From NCBI GenBank assembly GCA_030743915.1, contig JASLRP010000193.1, positions 1 to 25,494 on the forward strand: a stretch of 25,494 nucleotides of DNA, read 5' to 3'. The notes under the pieces are model-generated. The model was not told the DNA's origin. It did no database searches and was given only the letters and a program-made list of their open reading frames with translations. Position 1 is the first letter of the stretch, and each line of letters opens with the position of its first letter. Positions 16,542 to 23,423 of the stretch are shown here, piece after piece. The translations under genes were made by a program, and so were the position numbers. Source of the DNA: SAR202 cluster bacterium (GTDB lineage: Bacteria; Chloroflexota; Dehalococcoidia; Lucifugimonadales; UBA1123).

Positions 16542-16574
16542 CATTGTGGGCAGATTAGAAATCTGCCCACAATG
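16542..16574 (+). terminator. Perfect 15-base palindrome, probable terminator
   Basis: The arms CATTGTGGGCAGATT (16542-16556) and AATCTGCCCACAATG (16560-16574) are exact complements around a three-base AGA loop, followed by CTTTTC. It lies 60 bases after the MfnB-like stop, so transcription of that unit probably ends here. The perfection and symmetry would also suit a dispersed repeat. Confidence 0.65.
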
Positions 16575-16698
16575 CTTTTCACCACAGCACGCTCGCCTGA
16601 CTCGCGACAATCCGACCCGCAGTTTCAGTTTCCAGCCAGACCAACTCCTCTCAGAGCATTCGTGATATCCGTACGGAAAACTCCGCGTTCGATTGATG

Positions 16699-16727
16699 TT
16701 GCGGGGCGAATAACCCCATGCTACGAT
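16699..16727 (+). promoter_or_regulatory. Possible promoter of the DUF948-like/YtxH-like unit
   Basis: TTGCGG (16699-16704) and TACGAT (16722-16727) are 17 bases apart, again with TGC directly before the -10. The first gene starts at 16761. Confidence 0.45.
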
Positions 16728-16760
16728 GAATTCGATACCAACGCCCGACCGGAGTTTTTA

Positions 16761-17039
16761 TTGGATATTATCAACGACATAGCAACGATTGTTGGACTCG
16801 CGCGAGACGTAATCCTGCTGCTGTTGTTGACCGCGGCGCTGATCGCTGTCCTCGTAATCGCCAAAAAAGTGACCGATCTGTTGAGGACTGTCAAACAGAC
16901 GGCAGAAAAAGCCCAGGATGTGCTGGACACAGTGTCTGAGAAAGTCGTCACTCCCGCCGCATCCAATCCTGGAGCATTGCGAGCATTGGTCAGCCTGCTC
17001 GGGTTCTTGTTCGGACGTTTCCGACGATCAAAAGACTAA
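16761..17039 (+). CDS. Small single-pass membrane protein, DUF948-like
   Basis: This is a 92-residue protein with one strong membrane segment (about residues 14-34, rich in Leu, Ile, Val and Ala). An amphipathic helix with KKVTDLLRTVKQTAEKAQDV follows, and the C-terminus is basic (FGRFRRSKD). This layout is common in DUF948/YtxG-type proteins that sit beside YtxH. The reading frame is open well upstream, but GGAG at 16751-16754, six bases before the TTG at 16761, and the position of the hydrophobic segment mark this TTG as the start. It is 25 bases before the YtxH-like gene. The function is unknown; a structural or envelope stress role is inferred from the neighbour only. Confidence 0.68.
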   Translation: MDIINDIATIVGLARDVILLLLLTAALIAVLVIAKKVTDLLRTVKQTAEKAQDVLDTVSEKVVTPAASNPGALRALVSLLGFLFGRFRRSKD

Positions 17040-17064
17040 ACACCATATTTTAGGAGGCGAGACG

Positions 17065-17478
17065 ATGGGCAACAACGACAACGGCGGATCATTTGCGCTG
17101 GGATTACTGGTGGGCGGAATCATCGGAGCGCTCATAGGCATGCTGCTCGCCCCAAAGCCGGGCGCTGAGACCCGATCTGAAATCTGGGAACGCAGCGAGT
17201 TGTTGCGCTCTCGAGCCGACGAAGCCGCCGCCAGCCTCCGCGAACGCGTCGGCCCAGCCGCCGAAGGCGTCGGCAGTCGCTTCGCTCCCGCCGTTGATAG
17301 CGTACGAGAGCGCGGCGGTTCGGTGGCAGGCTCAGTTCGTGACGCTGGCGCATCTGCCATGGGCAGCGTCAATGCCCGCCTGGGACGAGCCCAGGAAGAG
17401 GCCGAGATCGTGGAACCAGAAGCCGAGACTACCGACGCGACAACCTCGTCCAACAACGGCCAGGAGACCCAGTCCTAA
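17065..17478 (+). CDS. YtxH domain-containing protein
   Basis: This is a 137-residue protein. The N-terminus carries the glycine-rich membrane segment ALGLLVGGIIGALIGMLLAP (residues 12-31), followed by KPGAETR, the hallmark of YtxH proteins. Residues 40-110 are Ala/Gly/Ser/Arg-rich with coiled-coil or natively disordered character, and the tail is acidic. Bacillus YtxH is a general-stress protein of unknown biochemical role. AGGAGG at 17052-17057 sets the start at the ATG at 17065. It pairs with the upstream small membrane protein and ends before a terminator shared with pheA. Confidence 0.82.
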   Translation: MGNNDNGGSFALGLLVGGIIGALIGMLLAPKPGAETRSEIWERSELLRSRADEAAASLRERVGPAAEGVGSRFAPAVDSVRERGGSVAGSVRDAGASAMGSVNARLGRAQEEAEIVEPEAETTDATTSSNNGQETQS

Positions 17479-17510
17479 AGTTTCAGCAACATTCTGATTT
17501 CAAGAAACGA

Positions 17511-17555
17511 AAACGCGCCCGGTCTAATTCTCGATGAGCCAGACCGAGCGCGTTT
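17511..17555. terminator. Bidirectional terminator between convergent genes
   Basis: AAACGCGCCCGGTCT (17511-17525) pairs with AGACCGAGCGCGTTT (17541-17555) with a single mismatch and a 15-base loop. The A-run on one side and T-run on the other serve both the YtxH-like gene and pheA. Confidence 0.75.
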
Positions 17556-17570
17556 GGATTTGCCTGAGAT

Positions 17571-18410
17571 TCATTCAGATGAGGAATTGGCCGCCATTGG
17601 GTAAGAACCCAGAATTTTGAACATCGACGAGCGAGAGCGCACTCCTTCCAGCGCCGCCTGCACATGCTCGTCGTCCCGATGCCCTTCCAGGTCAATCAGA
17701 AACACATACCTGCCCAGACTGCGACGGTCGGGCCGCGACTCGATCTTCACCAGATTGATGCCCCGTTTTGCCAACTCCCCCAGGGTTTCATAGAGTGTCC
17801 CCGGCGCGTCGCTTTCAAAATCGAAGCAGAACGAGGTCTTGTCCCTCCCCGTGCGAACGTGATCTTCCTCGCCGAGGACCACGAATCGGGTCTGGTTGTT
17901 GGGAACGTCCTCAATATTGGGGTCAAGAATCCGGGCGCTGAAAATCTCCGCCGCCCGCGCGCTCGATATCGCAGCAGCCGGGACCGTGCTGTTTCGCATG
18001 TCCTCAACTGCCCCGGCGGTGCTGAACGAAGCCACATGCTCCGCCTCGGGCAAATTGTTCATCAGATACACCCGGCACTGTCCGAAGGGCTGAGGGTGAG
18101 AGTACACCGCCTTGATGTCCTCCATCTTCGTGTCGCCATCTACCAGCAAATTGCAATCAATGGGGACAACAAGCTCGCCACTGATCTTGAGATCGGAGTG
18201 GTGGATCAGTAGGTCGAGCGTGAACGTCACAGCCCCTTCCAGGCTGTTTTCGATGGGCACAACCGCCTGGTCTGCCAGGCCTTTGCCAACCGACTCGACC
18301 ACCGCAGGGATGGTCGTGCAAGCGACGTGTTCCGCTTCACGGTCGTGATCAATCGCGGCCTGCTCGCTGTACGTCCCACGCGGTCCCAGGTATGCCAGCC
18401 GTTTCGCCAT
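17571..18410 (-). CDS. pheA: Prephenate dehydratase
   Basis: This 279-residue monofunctional enzyme converts prephenate to phenylpyruvate in phenylalanine synthesis. The catalytic domain has YLGPRGTYSEQAA (7-19), PIENSLEGAV (52-61), SHPQPFGQC (104-112) and the catalytic TRF motif (174-176). The C-terminal ACT regulatory domain contains ESRP (224-227), the phenylalanine-binding signature, so feedback inhibition is expected. No chorismate mutase domain is present. Its start codon overlaps the stop of the upstream TrkA-N gene by one base (TAATG), so translation is coupled. Being last in a potassium-transport operon is unusual for this gene. Confidence 0.95.
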   Translation of the reverse strand: MAKRLAYLGPRGTYSEQAAIDHDREAEHVACTTIPAVVESVGKGLADQAVVPIENSLEGAVTFTLDLLIHHSDLKISGELVVPIDCNLLVDGDTKMEDIKAVYSHPQPFGQCRVYLMNNLPEAEHVASFSTAGAVEDMRNSTVPAAAISSARAAEIFSARILDPNIEDVPNNQTRFVVLGEEDHVRTGRDKTSFCFDFESDAPGTLYETLGELAKRGINLVKIESRPDRRSLGRYVFLIDLEGHRDDEHVQAALEGVRSRSSMFKILGSYPMAANSSSE

Positions 18411-18838
18411 TAAAACCCTCCGACGTCCTCAACCATCATCTCGGCAAGTTCCTCTTGAATTCGGTCAACCAGCAATTCGGTGAGATTCACCGTCACGTCG
18501 ATACCCAGACGGGCGAACAGTTCAACGTGTTCTGGCACATTAACGAGAGCGACAACCCGTCCAGCCCCGAACCGGTGTTTCGCCAGTTGGCAGGCGACCA
18601 GATTTTCGTCATCTCGGCGGGTGGTTGCAATCAGCAGGTCTGCCCTGTTCGCTCCAGCCCTGGCAAGAATCGTCGCTTCCGTCGCCTCTCCCAGCACCGT
18701 AACGCCGCCCAGTTCATCCTCGATAGCGGAGCATCGCGCGGGGTCCTTGTCGATGATCGTGATCTCATGATCGCCGGCCAAGAGCCATCGAGCAATCGAC
18801 GACCCGACTCTGCCGGCTCCCACAATCAGTACATACAT
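18410..18838 (-). CDS. Standalone TrkA-N (RCK N-domain) NAD-binding protein A
   Basis: This 142-residue protein consists of a single RCK N-terminal Rossmann domain. It has the dinucleotide motif GAGRVGSSIA (residues 7-16) and the acidic end of the second strand IIDKD (28-32). The effector-binding RCK-C domain of full TrkA is missing, though about 20 C-terminal residues (QEELAEMMVEDV) form an extra acidic helix. It could regulate the nearby TrkH or another channel by binding NAD(H) or ATP. The stop overlaps the pheA start, and the gene follows a second orphan TrkA-N gene after six bases. Confidence 0.85.
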   Translation of the reverse strand: MYVLIVGAGRVGSSIARWLLAGDHEITIIDKDPARCSAIEDELGGVTVLGEATEATILARAGANRADLLIATTRRDDENLVACQLAKHRFGAGRVVALVNVPEHVELFARLGIDVTVNLTELLVDRIQEELAEMMVEDVGGF

Positions 18839-18844
18839 ATCTGG

Positions 18845-19255
18845 TTAACCGTTCGTCGCATCGATAATCAAATCCCGCACAAGGCCTGTAGGGCTGACCG
18901 TGGTCAACTCAAGGCCTTCGTACATCTCCTTCATCACCGGGTCATTGAGGCGGCAAATCACCTTGGGAATGTGCAACACGTGATGCGCGATCTGGGCCGA
19001 AAGAGCGTTCGCAGGATCGTTGCCAGAAACCGCGATGAACACGGCGGCATCCTGAGCGGATGCCCTGCGCAGATCAGACTCCAGCGTCCCGTCTCCAAGG
19101 ATTGGCCGAATGTCTCCCTCTTCGATAAGACCGGATGGCAGCAGATCGAAGGCAGAGATCGCAGTGTCCAATATAAGGGCCAGGTAACCGGCCTCTGAAA
19201 GAGCGACGGCAATATCCGCGCCGGTCTTTCCACAGCCGACTATGACCGCCCGCAT
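18845..19255 (-). CDS. Standalone TrkA-N (RCK N-domain) NAD-binding protein B
   Basis: This is a 136-residue single Rossmann domain, beginning MRAVIVGCGKTGADIAVALS with an intact GxGxxG. ILD follows at the end of strand two, and GDGTLESDLRRA is typical of TrkA-N. No RCK-C domain is present. The start at 19255 places the first strand at the N-terminus as in relatives; an in-frame ATG at 19291 would add 12 residues. It and protein A are divergent in sequence, so they may form a hetero-oligomer rather than being a recent duplication. That is inference. Confidence 0.82.
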   Translation of the reverse strand: MRAVIVGCGKTGADIAVALSEAGYLALILDTAISAFDLLPSGLIEEGDIRPILGDGTLESDLRRASAQDAAVFIAVSGNDPANALSAQIAHHVLHIPKVICRLNDPVMKEMYEGLELTTVSPTGLVRDLIIDATNG

Positions 19256-19329
19256 AGGTCCCAGCCCGGAACCTGGAAATCTAGCGTTCATAGCCCGCCC
19301 GCGCCTGGGCGTTCCGGATGTTCGCGGCT

Positions 19330-19776
19330 TCAGCCAAGTCTCGTCTGCTCCAGTTCAGCCGGGTCTCTGGAAACTATCACGCGGCATGGTGCGTTCTTGA
19401 GTATATAGGGAATGGACTCGCCCAGAGAATACGTGCCGAAGGGGAGCTTGTAAGAAGTGCCCAAAACAATGGCGTCAACGCTCTTATCCATCGCTTCCTG
19501 AACAACCGCGGTGCCGGCCTTTCGAGCCTGGACCAGTTCGGCTTCCATCTGGCACTTGTAATTGCGAGCCACGCTCTCCATATCCTTCAGAACCTGTTCG
19601 CCCTTGGCCGCCGCGGGCGTCACCTCAGCGTCCACAGGAAAACCGCGCTCGACTTCTATGACATAGAGGATGTGTACCATGCTGCGGCTGGACTCCAGCA
19701 ATTCGCAGGCCAACCGCACCATCTCCTCGTCGCAAGAATCCCCGCTGACGGGAACCAAAACTGATGATACTTTCAC
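19330..19776 (-). CDS. Universal stress protein (UspA family)
   Basis: This is a 148-residue Usp fold protein: strand one VSSVLVPVSGDSCDEEMVRLA, then the C-terminal region with VDAIVLGTSYK and the final strand APCRVIVSRD. The usual ATP-binding G-2x-G-9x-G(S/T) motif is degenerate (GTSYKLPFGTYSLGES), so nucleotide binding is uncertain. The start is a GTG preceded by GGAAG at good spacing. Usp domains often regulate ion transporters, and this one sits between trkA and the TrkA-N pair, which suggests a regulatory role in potassium homeostasis. Confidence 0.86.
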   Translation of the reverse strand: MKVSSVLVPVSGDSCDEEMVRLACELLESSRSMVHILYVIEVERGFPVDAEVTPAAAKGEQVLKDMESVARNYKCQMEAELVQARKAGTAVVQEAMDKSVDAIVLGTSYKLPFGTYSLGESIPYILKNAPCRVIVSRDPAELEQTRLG

Positions 19777-19869
19777 AGCATAACTTCCAGGGTGTTCTCA
19801 GCCGTGATTGGAATGCCAGGAGTTGCGTCTGGGCCCAAACGCGGCTGATATGAATGTTTCAGGAGCGTT

Positions 19870-20562
19870 TTACACGGCGGCGCCAACCGGTGACACCTCA
19901 TCGGCGATGGAATCCAGCCTGTCGAGCATCTCATCGCGCCCGGCCAGGACAAGCCAATCACCAGATTGCAGCCGATCGTCCGTATCCGGGTTCAGCGTGA
20001 TGTCCTTGCCACGACGGATAGCAAGCACCACCAGGCCGTACTTGTTTCTGGGACTTGAGAAGCCAAGCTCCTTTAGGCTCATATTGACAAACCGTGGCGG
20101 AATCCTCAGTTTGCTGATTCCAAAGTTTGGCGTGATCTCCAGGTATTCCTCAACATTGGGATTGAACATGCTGTGAGCGAGACGGTTTCCCATCTCCTCC
20201 TCAGCGTGGACAACCTTATCAACTCCGATGCGCTCCAGGGTATTGCCGTGAAGCTCGTTGTGCGCCCTGGAGACCACGTACGGCACGCCCATCGTCTTCA
20301 ACAGCACCGATGCCATGATGGACGACACTACGTCAGACCCGATAGCGACCACCGCAGCGTCGTAATCTGGAATTCCAAGCTCCTTCAAGACTGCGTCATT
20401 GGTACAGTCTCCTGTGAGCGCGTGGGTAGCCTGCCCCATGATGGCCTGCACCCTGTTTTCATCAATGTCGATTGCCAGAACGTCGTGCCCCAGGTTGTAC
20501 AGGGAGCGCGCGACGCTGGAACCGAACCTTCCCAAACCCATCACCGCTATCTGTCTCTTCAT
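19870..20562 (-). CDS. Trk/Ktr potassium uptake regulatory subunit (TrkA/KtrA)
   Basis: This is a 230-residue full-length RCK protein. The N-domain has the NAD/ATP-binding motif GLGRFGSS (9-16) with D32 at the ribose position, and the RCK-C domain covers about 140-220 (FVNMSLKELGF ... SGDWLVLAG). The cytosolic ring gates the TrkH-type channel in response to nucleotides; RCK-C domains can bind c-di-AMP in some bacteria. It begins 40 bases after the trkH stop. A 93-base gap separates it from the Usp gene, in which no gene is seen. Confidence 0.93.
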   Translation of the reverse strand: MKRQIAVMGLGRFGSSVARSLYNLGHDVLAIDIDENRVQAIMGQATHALTGDCTNDAVLKELGIPDYDAAVVAIGSDVVSSIMASVLLKTMGVPYVVSRAHNELHGNTLERIGVDKVVHAEEEMGNRLAHSMFNPNVEEYLEITPNFGISKLRIPPRFVNMSLKELGFSSPRNKYGLVVLAIRRGKDITLNPDTDDRLQSGDWLVLAGRDEMLDRLDSIADEVSPVGAAV

Positions 20563-20602
20563 GAAAAAACACCTGAAATTTCTTGAGAATTTCCGAGAAT
20601 CA

Positions 20603-22030
20603 TCAACCTATTGTAACGTGTTCTTCTGCGAACCGATACCGGCCACCCTCCGCTTTTTGCGCCAGGGCTATCACCAGTGTGAACGGGCCAATTCTGCCCA
20701 CAAACATCGCCACAACCAGAACGATGTGCCCCCACTGGGACAGGTCCGGAGTGATGCCGGTGCTGAGACCGACAGTTGAGAATGCCGACACGCTCTCGAA
20801 AATCAGGCTCAGGAAATCGAAAGTCGTGTTCGATAGCGTCAGCAACAAAACGACCAGGAACAGCATACCCAGGGAAATCGAGCCTACTGTCAGCGCTCGC
20901 CTGACCTGCTCATCGGGAATCTCCCGACCATAGGCCGAAGCATGAGCGCGGCCCTGTATCGTCGAAGAAATCGCGACAATCACCACTGCCAAAGTGTTGA
21001 TCTTGATCCCGCCCGCCACCGACGCCGACGCGCCGCCGACGAACATCAAACCAGACATTATGAATCCCGTTTGCTGTTCAGCTTCTGCATAATCAATCGT
21101 GGAGAACCCGGCGGTAATATTTACAGCCTCGAACATCGAAGTCGTTAGTTTTTGAGACACCGGAAGCGCCCCCAGGGTCGCCGGGTTGGTGTACTCGAAC
21201 AACAAGAACAAACCCATCCCTAATAAGAGCATGATCGGATAGAAAGTGAGAACCAGCTTCGTGTTGAGTCCGAACAGCTTAAACTTCCGATGCTGGACCA
21301 TGTCAATTATGACGCCGTAGCTTATTGCGCCGAGAAAAATCAGAGCGGCGAAAATCCCGATAACGGCGCCATCTGCCTGGAACGCCTCCAGTCCTGCTTC
21401 CTCTTTCAACGCGATGAATCCCGCGTTGTTGAAACCAGACACAGCATGGAAAGCCGCCTGCCAAAGCGCTTCGCCGGGAGGATAGATAAACCAGAACCTG
21501 ATCGCCAGCGCCACAAATCCAACGACCTGTATGCCGATGTCCATCAGCACGATACCGACCGTCATACGCACCAGGCCACCTAACTGGTTGGCGCCCAGGC
21601 TCTCTCGAATCAGCAATCTCTGCCTCAAAGTGACCCTTTGCCCCACCAGCACAAGCAGGAAGGTCGCCAGCGTCATGAACCCTAGACCGCCAACGAATAT
21701 GATGCCCATCAGGACGATCTGTCCCGCTGGCGTCCAGTATGTGGAGGTTTCCTGAATCACCAGTCCCGTAACGGTCACAGCGGAAGTTGCGGTGAACAGC
21801 GCATCCATGAACGGTGTCATGCCTGCGCCGTGGTGAGTGAACGGAAGGAGCAGCAACCCGGTGGAAATAGCCACCAGGATCGCGAAGATCAAGACAATGA
21901 TCAGCGGAGAGGCGCCGGCGCGGGACTGCACTCTGCGCTGTTTCACGGTGACGCGAATAGGCCCCATCTCTTCCTGACGGGGATGTCTGATCACCCGGTC
22001 TCCGGGTTTTGGCTGCCAATCCTGTCGCAA
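20603..22030 (-). CDS. TrkH/KtrB family potassium uptake pore
   Basis: This is a 475-residue membrane protein with four pore repeats. The selectivity-filter glycines lie in SAVTVTGLV (83-91), SGFNNAGF (198-205), NITAGFSTID (304-313) and SVSAFSTVGLSTG (413-425). About eight to ten hydrophobic segments alternate with these loops. The N-terminal 37 residues are basic and cytosolic. The start is a TTG at 22030 with GAGG six bases before it; an internal ATG at 21967 also has a purine-rich leader and cannot be excluded. The partner gating subunit is the next gene. The length matches KtrB/TrkH-short forms. Confidence 0.94.
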   Translation of the reverse strand: MRQDWQPKPGDRVIRHPRQEEMGPIRVTVKQRRVQSRAGASPLIIVLIFAILVAISTGLLLLPFTHHGAGMTPFMDALFTATSAVTVTGLVIQETSTYWTPAGQIVLMGIIFVGGLGFMTLATFLLVLVGQRVTLRQRLLIRESLGANQLGGLVRMTVGIVLMDIGIQVVGFVALAIRFWFIYPPGEALWQAAFHAVSGFNNAGFIALKEEAGLEAFQADGAVIGIFAALIFLGAISYGVIIDMVQHRKFKLFGLNTKLVLTFYPIMLLLGMGLFLLFEYTNPATLGALPVSQKLTTSMFEAVNITAGFSTIDYAEAEQQTGFIMSGLMFVGGASASVAGGIKINTLAVVIVAISSTIQGRAHASAYGREIPDEQVRRALTVGSISLGMLFLVVLLLTLSNTTFDFLSLIFESVSAFSTVGLSTGITPDLSQWGHIVLVVAMFVGRIGPFTLVIALAQKAEGGRYRFAEEHVTIG

Positions 22031-22132
22031 ATCTGTCCTCGTTCAGTATCGTTTGGCCGTCATAGAGAACTGCCATCGTCAAATCGGCGAGTTGCATCGA
22101 TGAGCGCGCTGAGGGTATTTTACGCGACTGCG

Positions 22133-22161
22133 ATTCTAGGCGCAGTAATTTTCCATGTCAA
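22133..22161 (-). promoter_or_regulatory. Promoter of the trkH-trkA-usp-pheA run
   Basis: Read on the minus strand, TTGACA (22161-22156) and TAGAAT (22138-22133) are exactly 17 bases apart, about 105 bases before the trkH TTG. The leader of about 95 bases shows no riboswitch fold that I can name. Confidence 0.7.
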
Positions 22162-22272
22162 AAGACTGTCAATATATTATTCTTCGCTACGCTTGAACAT
22201 GCATCTGGTTTGTAATAGTTTGAGAATCGTCAGACTGGTGTATTAATGCAAAACAGAGAGGAGTGCAACGTC

Positions 22273-22836
22273 ATGGGCATGCAGCCTCCGCGGAGACCCA
22301 GGCACAGGGGTTCCCTGAAAACCGCCTTGTTTGGAAATATTTTCGACCGGAATCTCCCGGGACGCGCCCATAACTACTTACTGCAATGCGGACTCGCGTC
22401 TTTATCACTCTTCCTGATCCTGCTGGTGGAAGACATCGTAATCGGGGTCGCCATCGTGGTCGCAGTCGCGTCCACCGCATTCACTATATTTGTATATCCA
22501 GACAGTATCGCATCGACCCCGCGCCGGGTCATAGGCGGTCACATGGTTGCCGTCCTGTCAGGAGCAACCATGGCCGGGATGCTCCTGATTCCATTCATGA
22601 GCAGCACGGCTCAGGACGCCAGGATCGTCGTGGACATAGCGGCGGCTCTGCCCGTGGGAATAGGCGCCCTGCTGATGGTAATGACAAACACCGAGCATCC
22701 TCCCGCCGCAGGAACAGCCTTCGCTCTGGTGATCGACCCGTGGAGCTGGTCGGCGATCTTGTTCGTGCTCTCCGGCGCCATAGCGCTGTCTGCCGTCAGA
22801 ATCATACTTCGACCCAGGCTGATAAATCTGCTTTGA
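22273..22836 (+). CDS. HPP family integral membrane protein
   Basis: This is a 187-residue protein with four or five membrane segments and the defining HPP motif in TEHPPAAGTAFALVI (histidine at about residue 142). The upstream segment with PRRVIGGHMVAV and the final PRLINLL also fit the family. Some HPP proteins of cyanobacteria and plastids transport nitrite; most bacterial members are uncharacterised, and no C-terminal CBS pair is present here. The start at 22273 is chosen because GAGAGGAG (22256-22263) lies nine bases before it. An upstream ATG at 22246 is in frame but unsupported. It is divergent from the potassium operon. Confidence 0.86.
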   Translation: MGMQPPRRPRHRGSLKTALFGNIFDRNLPGRAHNYLLQCGLASLSLFLILLVEDIVIGVAIVVAVASTAFTIFVYPDSIASTPRRVIGGHMVAVLSGATMAGMLLIPFMSSTAQDARIVVDIAAALPVGIGALLMVMTNTEHPPAAGTAFALVIDPWSWSAILFVLSGAIALSAVRIILRPRLINLL

Positions 22837-23296
22837 GTTCAGAGCAAACAGCCCTAAACGCCCGTGGCAACCCGACCTGGGATGAGAGACGCGGCCCAGT
22901 CAATCGCACCGTGATCCCGTCTTCCGGGCTTATTGGGCCCAAAAGCGCCACAGATGTGGCAATCTATTCACACAAAATTAATGCAGAGGCATTGAAATTC
23001 ACGTTTCATTAGGCGACAATATCAAAGTGTTCGGACGGAGTGTGCGTAATTGGCAATACTTCGACCCGGCTAACCCAGCTGTTTTTGGTATTTGGCGTAA
23101 CGTGATAGCATGTTTGGGAGGACGTTAGAAGGTTAACCGAATTGGCCGCAATAACTTCGGTTCCTTAACCCACCTCAACGCGCCAAATTACAAATGCAAC
23201 AGATCGATGGTTAACAAATTGTTGAGAATGTCATACTCAGATAGGAAGAGCGTGCGCCAACTGCACTAAATCTGGCCCTAATCCTTACAAAAAGCA
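22837..23296. other. Non-coding stretch between the HPP gene and the Calx-beta gene promoter
   Basis: No convincing gene, tRNA or repeat array is seen. It contains an imperfect stem-loop at 23131-23170 and a small palindrome, AACAAATTGTT, near 23213. No clear terminator follows the HPP gene. The region is more AT-rich and less codon-like than the flanking genes. Confidence 0.5.
23131..23170. promoter_or_regulatory. Imperfect stem-loop in the non-coding region
   Basis: GGTTAA-CCGAA (23131-23141) pairs with TTCGG and, across a four-base bulge, TTAACC (23156-23170). The loop is 14 bases. It could be a terminator remnant or a protein-binding site; there is no T-run. Confidence 0.3.
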
Positions 23297-23324
23297 TTGA
23301 CATTGATGTGTCACCAGCTATAAT
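23297..23324 (+). promoter_or_regulatory. Consensus sigma70 promoter of the Calx-beta protein gene
   Basis: TTGACA (23297-23302) and TATAAT (23319-23324), both perfect, are separated by 16 bases. Transcription would start near 23331, leaving a leader of about 90 bases before the ATG at 23424. Confidence 0.8.
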
Positions 23325-23357
23325 ACTGGCTGTACCAACGAGGAGCCGTTCGTGGGA

Positions 23358-23399
23358 ATGGCCGTTCGTGTGCTTTTTGTAGACGAGGTGGGGGCCTGA
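23358..23399 (+). CDS. Possible 13-residue leader peptide
   Basis: Within the leader of the Calx-beta gene, an ATG at 23358 opens a short frame encoding MAVRVLFVDEVGA, ending in TGA 25 bases before the main ATG. AGGAG at 23341-23345 lies 12 bases upstream, a long but possible spacing. There is no homology or codon evidence beyond this; it may be chance. Confidence 0.25.
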   Translation: MAVRVLFVDEVGA

Positions 23400-23423
23400 A
23401 ACCGCTTGTTGAGGCAGGTATTA

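Noticed and set aside
16398..16760. Upstream extension of the DUF948-like reading frame
   Set aside because: It overlaps the MfnB-like gene and the terminator palindrome. The ribosome binding site and membrane segment place the real start at 16761.
18392..19198. Plus-strand frame opposite the two TrkA-N genes
   Set aside because: The opposite strand encodes two proteins with intact Rossmann motifs. This frame has a low-complexity, His/Arg-rich composition.
19777..19961. Small minus-strand frame between usp and trkA
   Set aside because: It overlaps the trkA 3' end and has no ribosome binding site or recognisable features.
21303..22097. Overlapping minus-strand frame with an ATG upstream of trkH
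   Set aside because: It is shifted relative to trkH, rich in Arg/Gly/His, with no hydrophobic segments or motif.
22030..22132. Riboswitch (c-di-AMP type) in the trkH leader
   Set aside because: The leader is only about 95 bases and I could not build the known ydaO-type fold.
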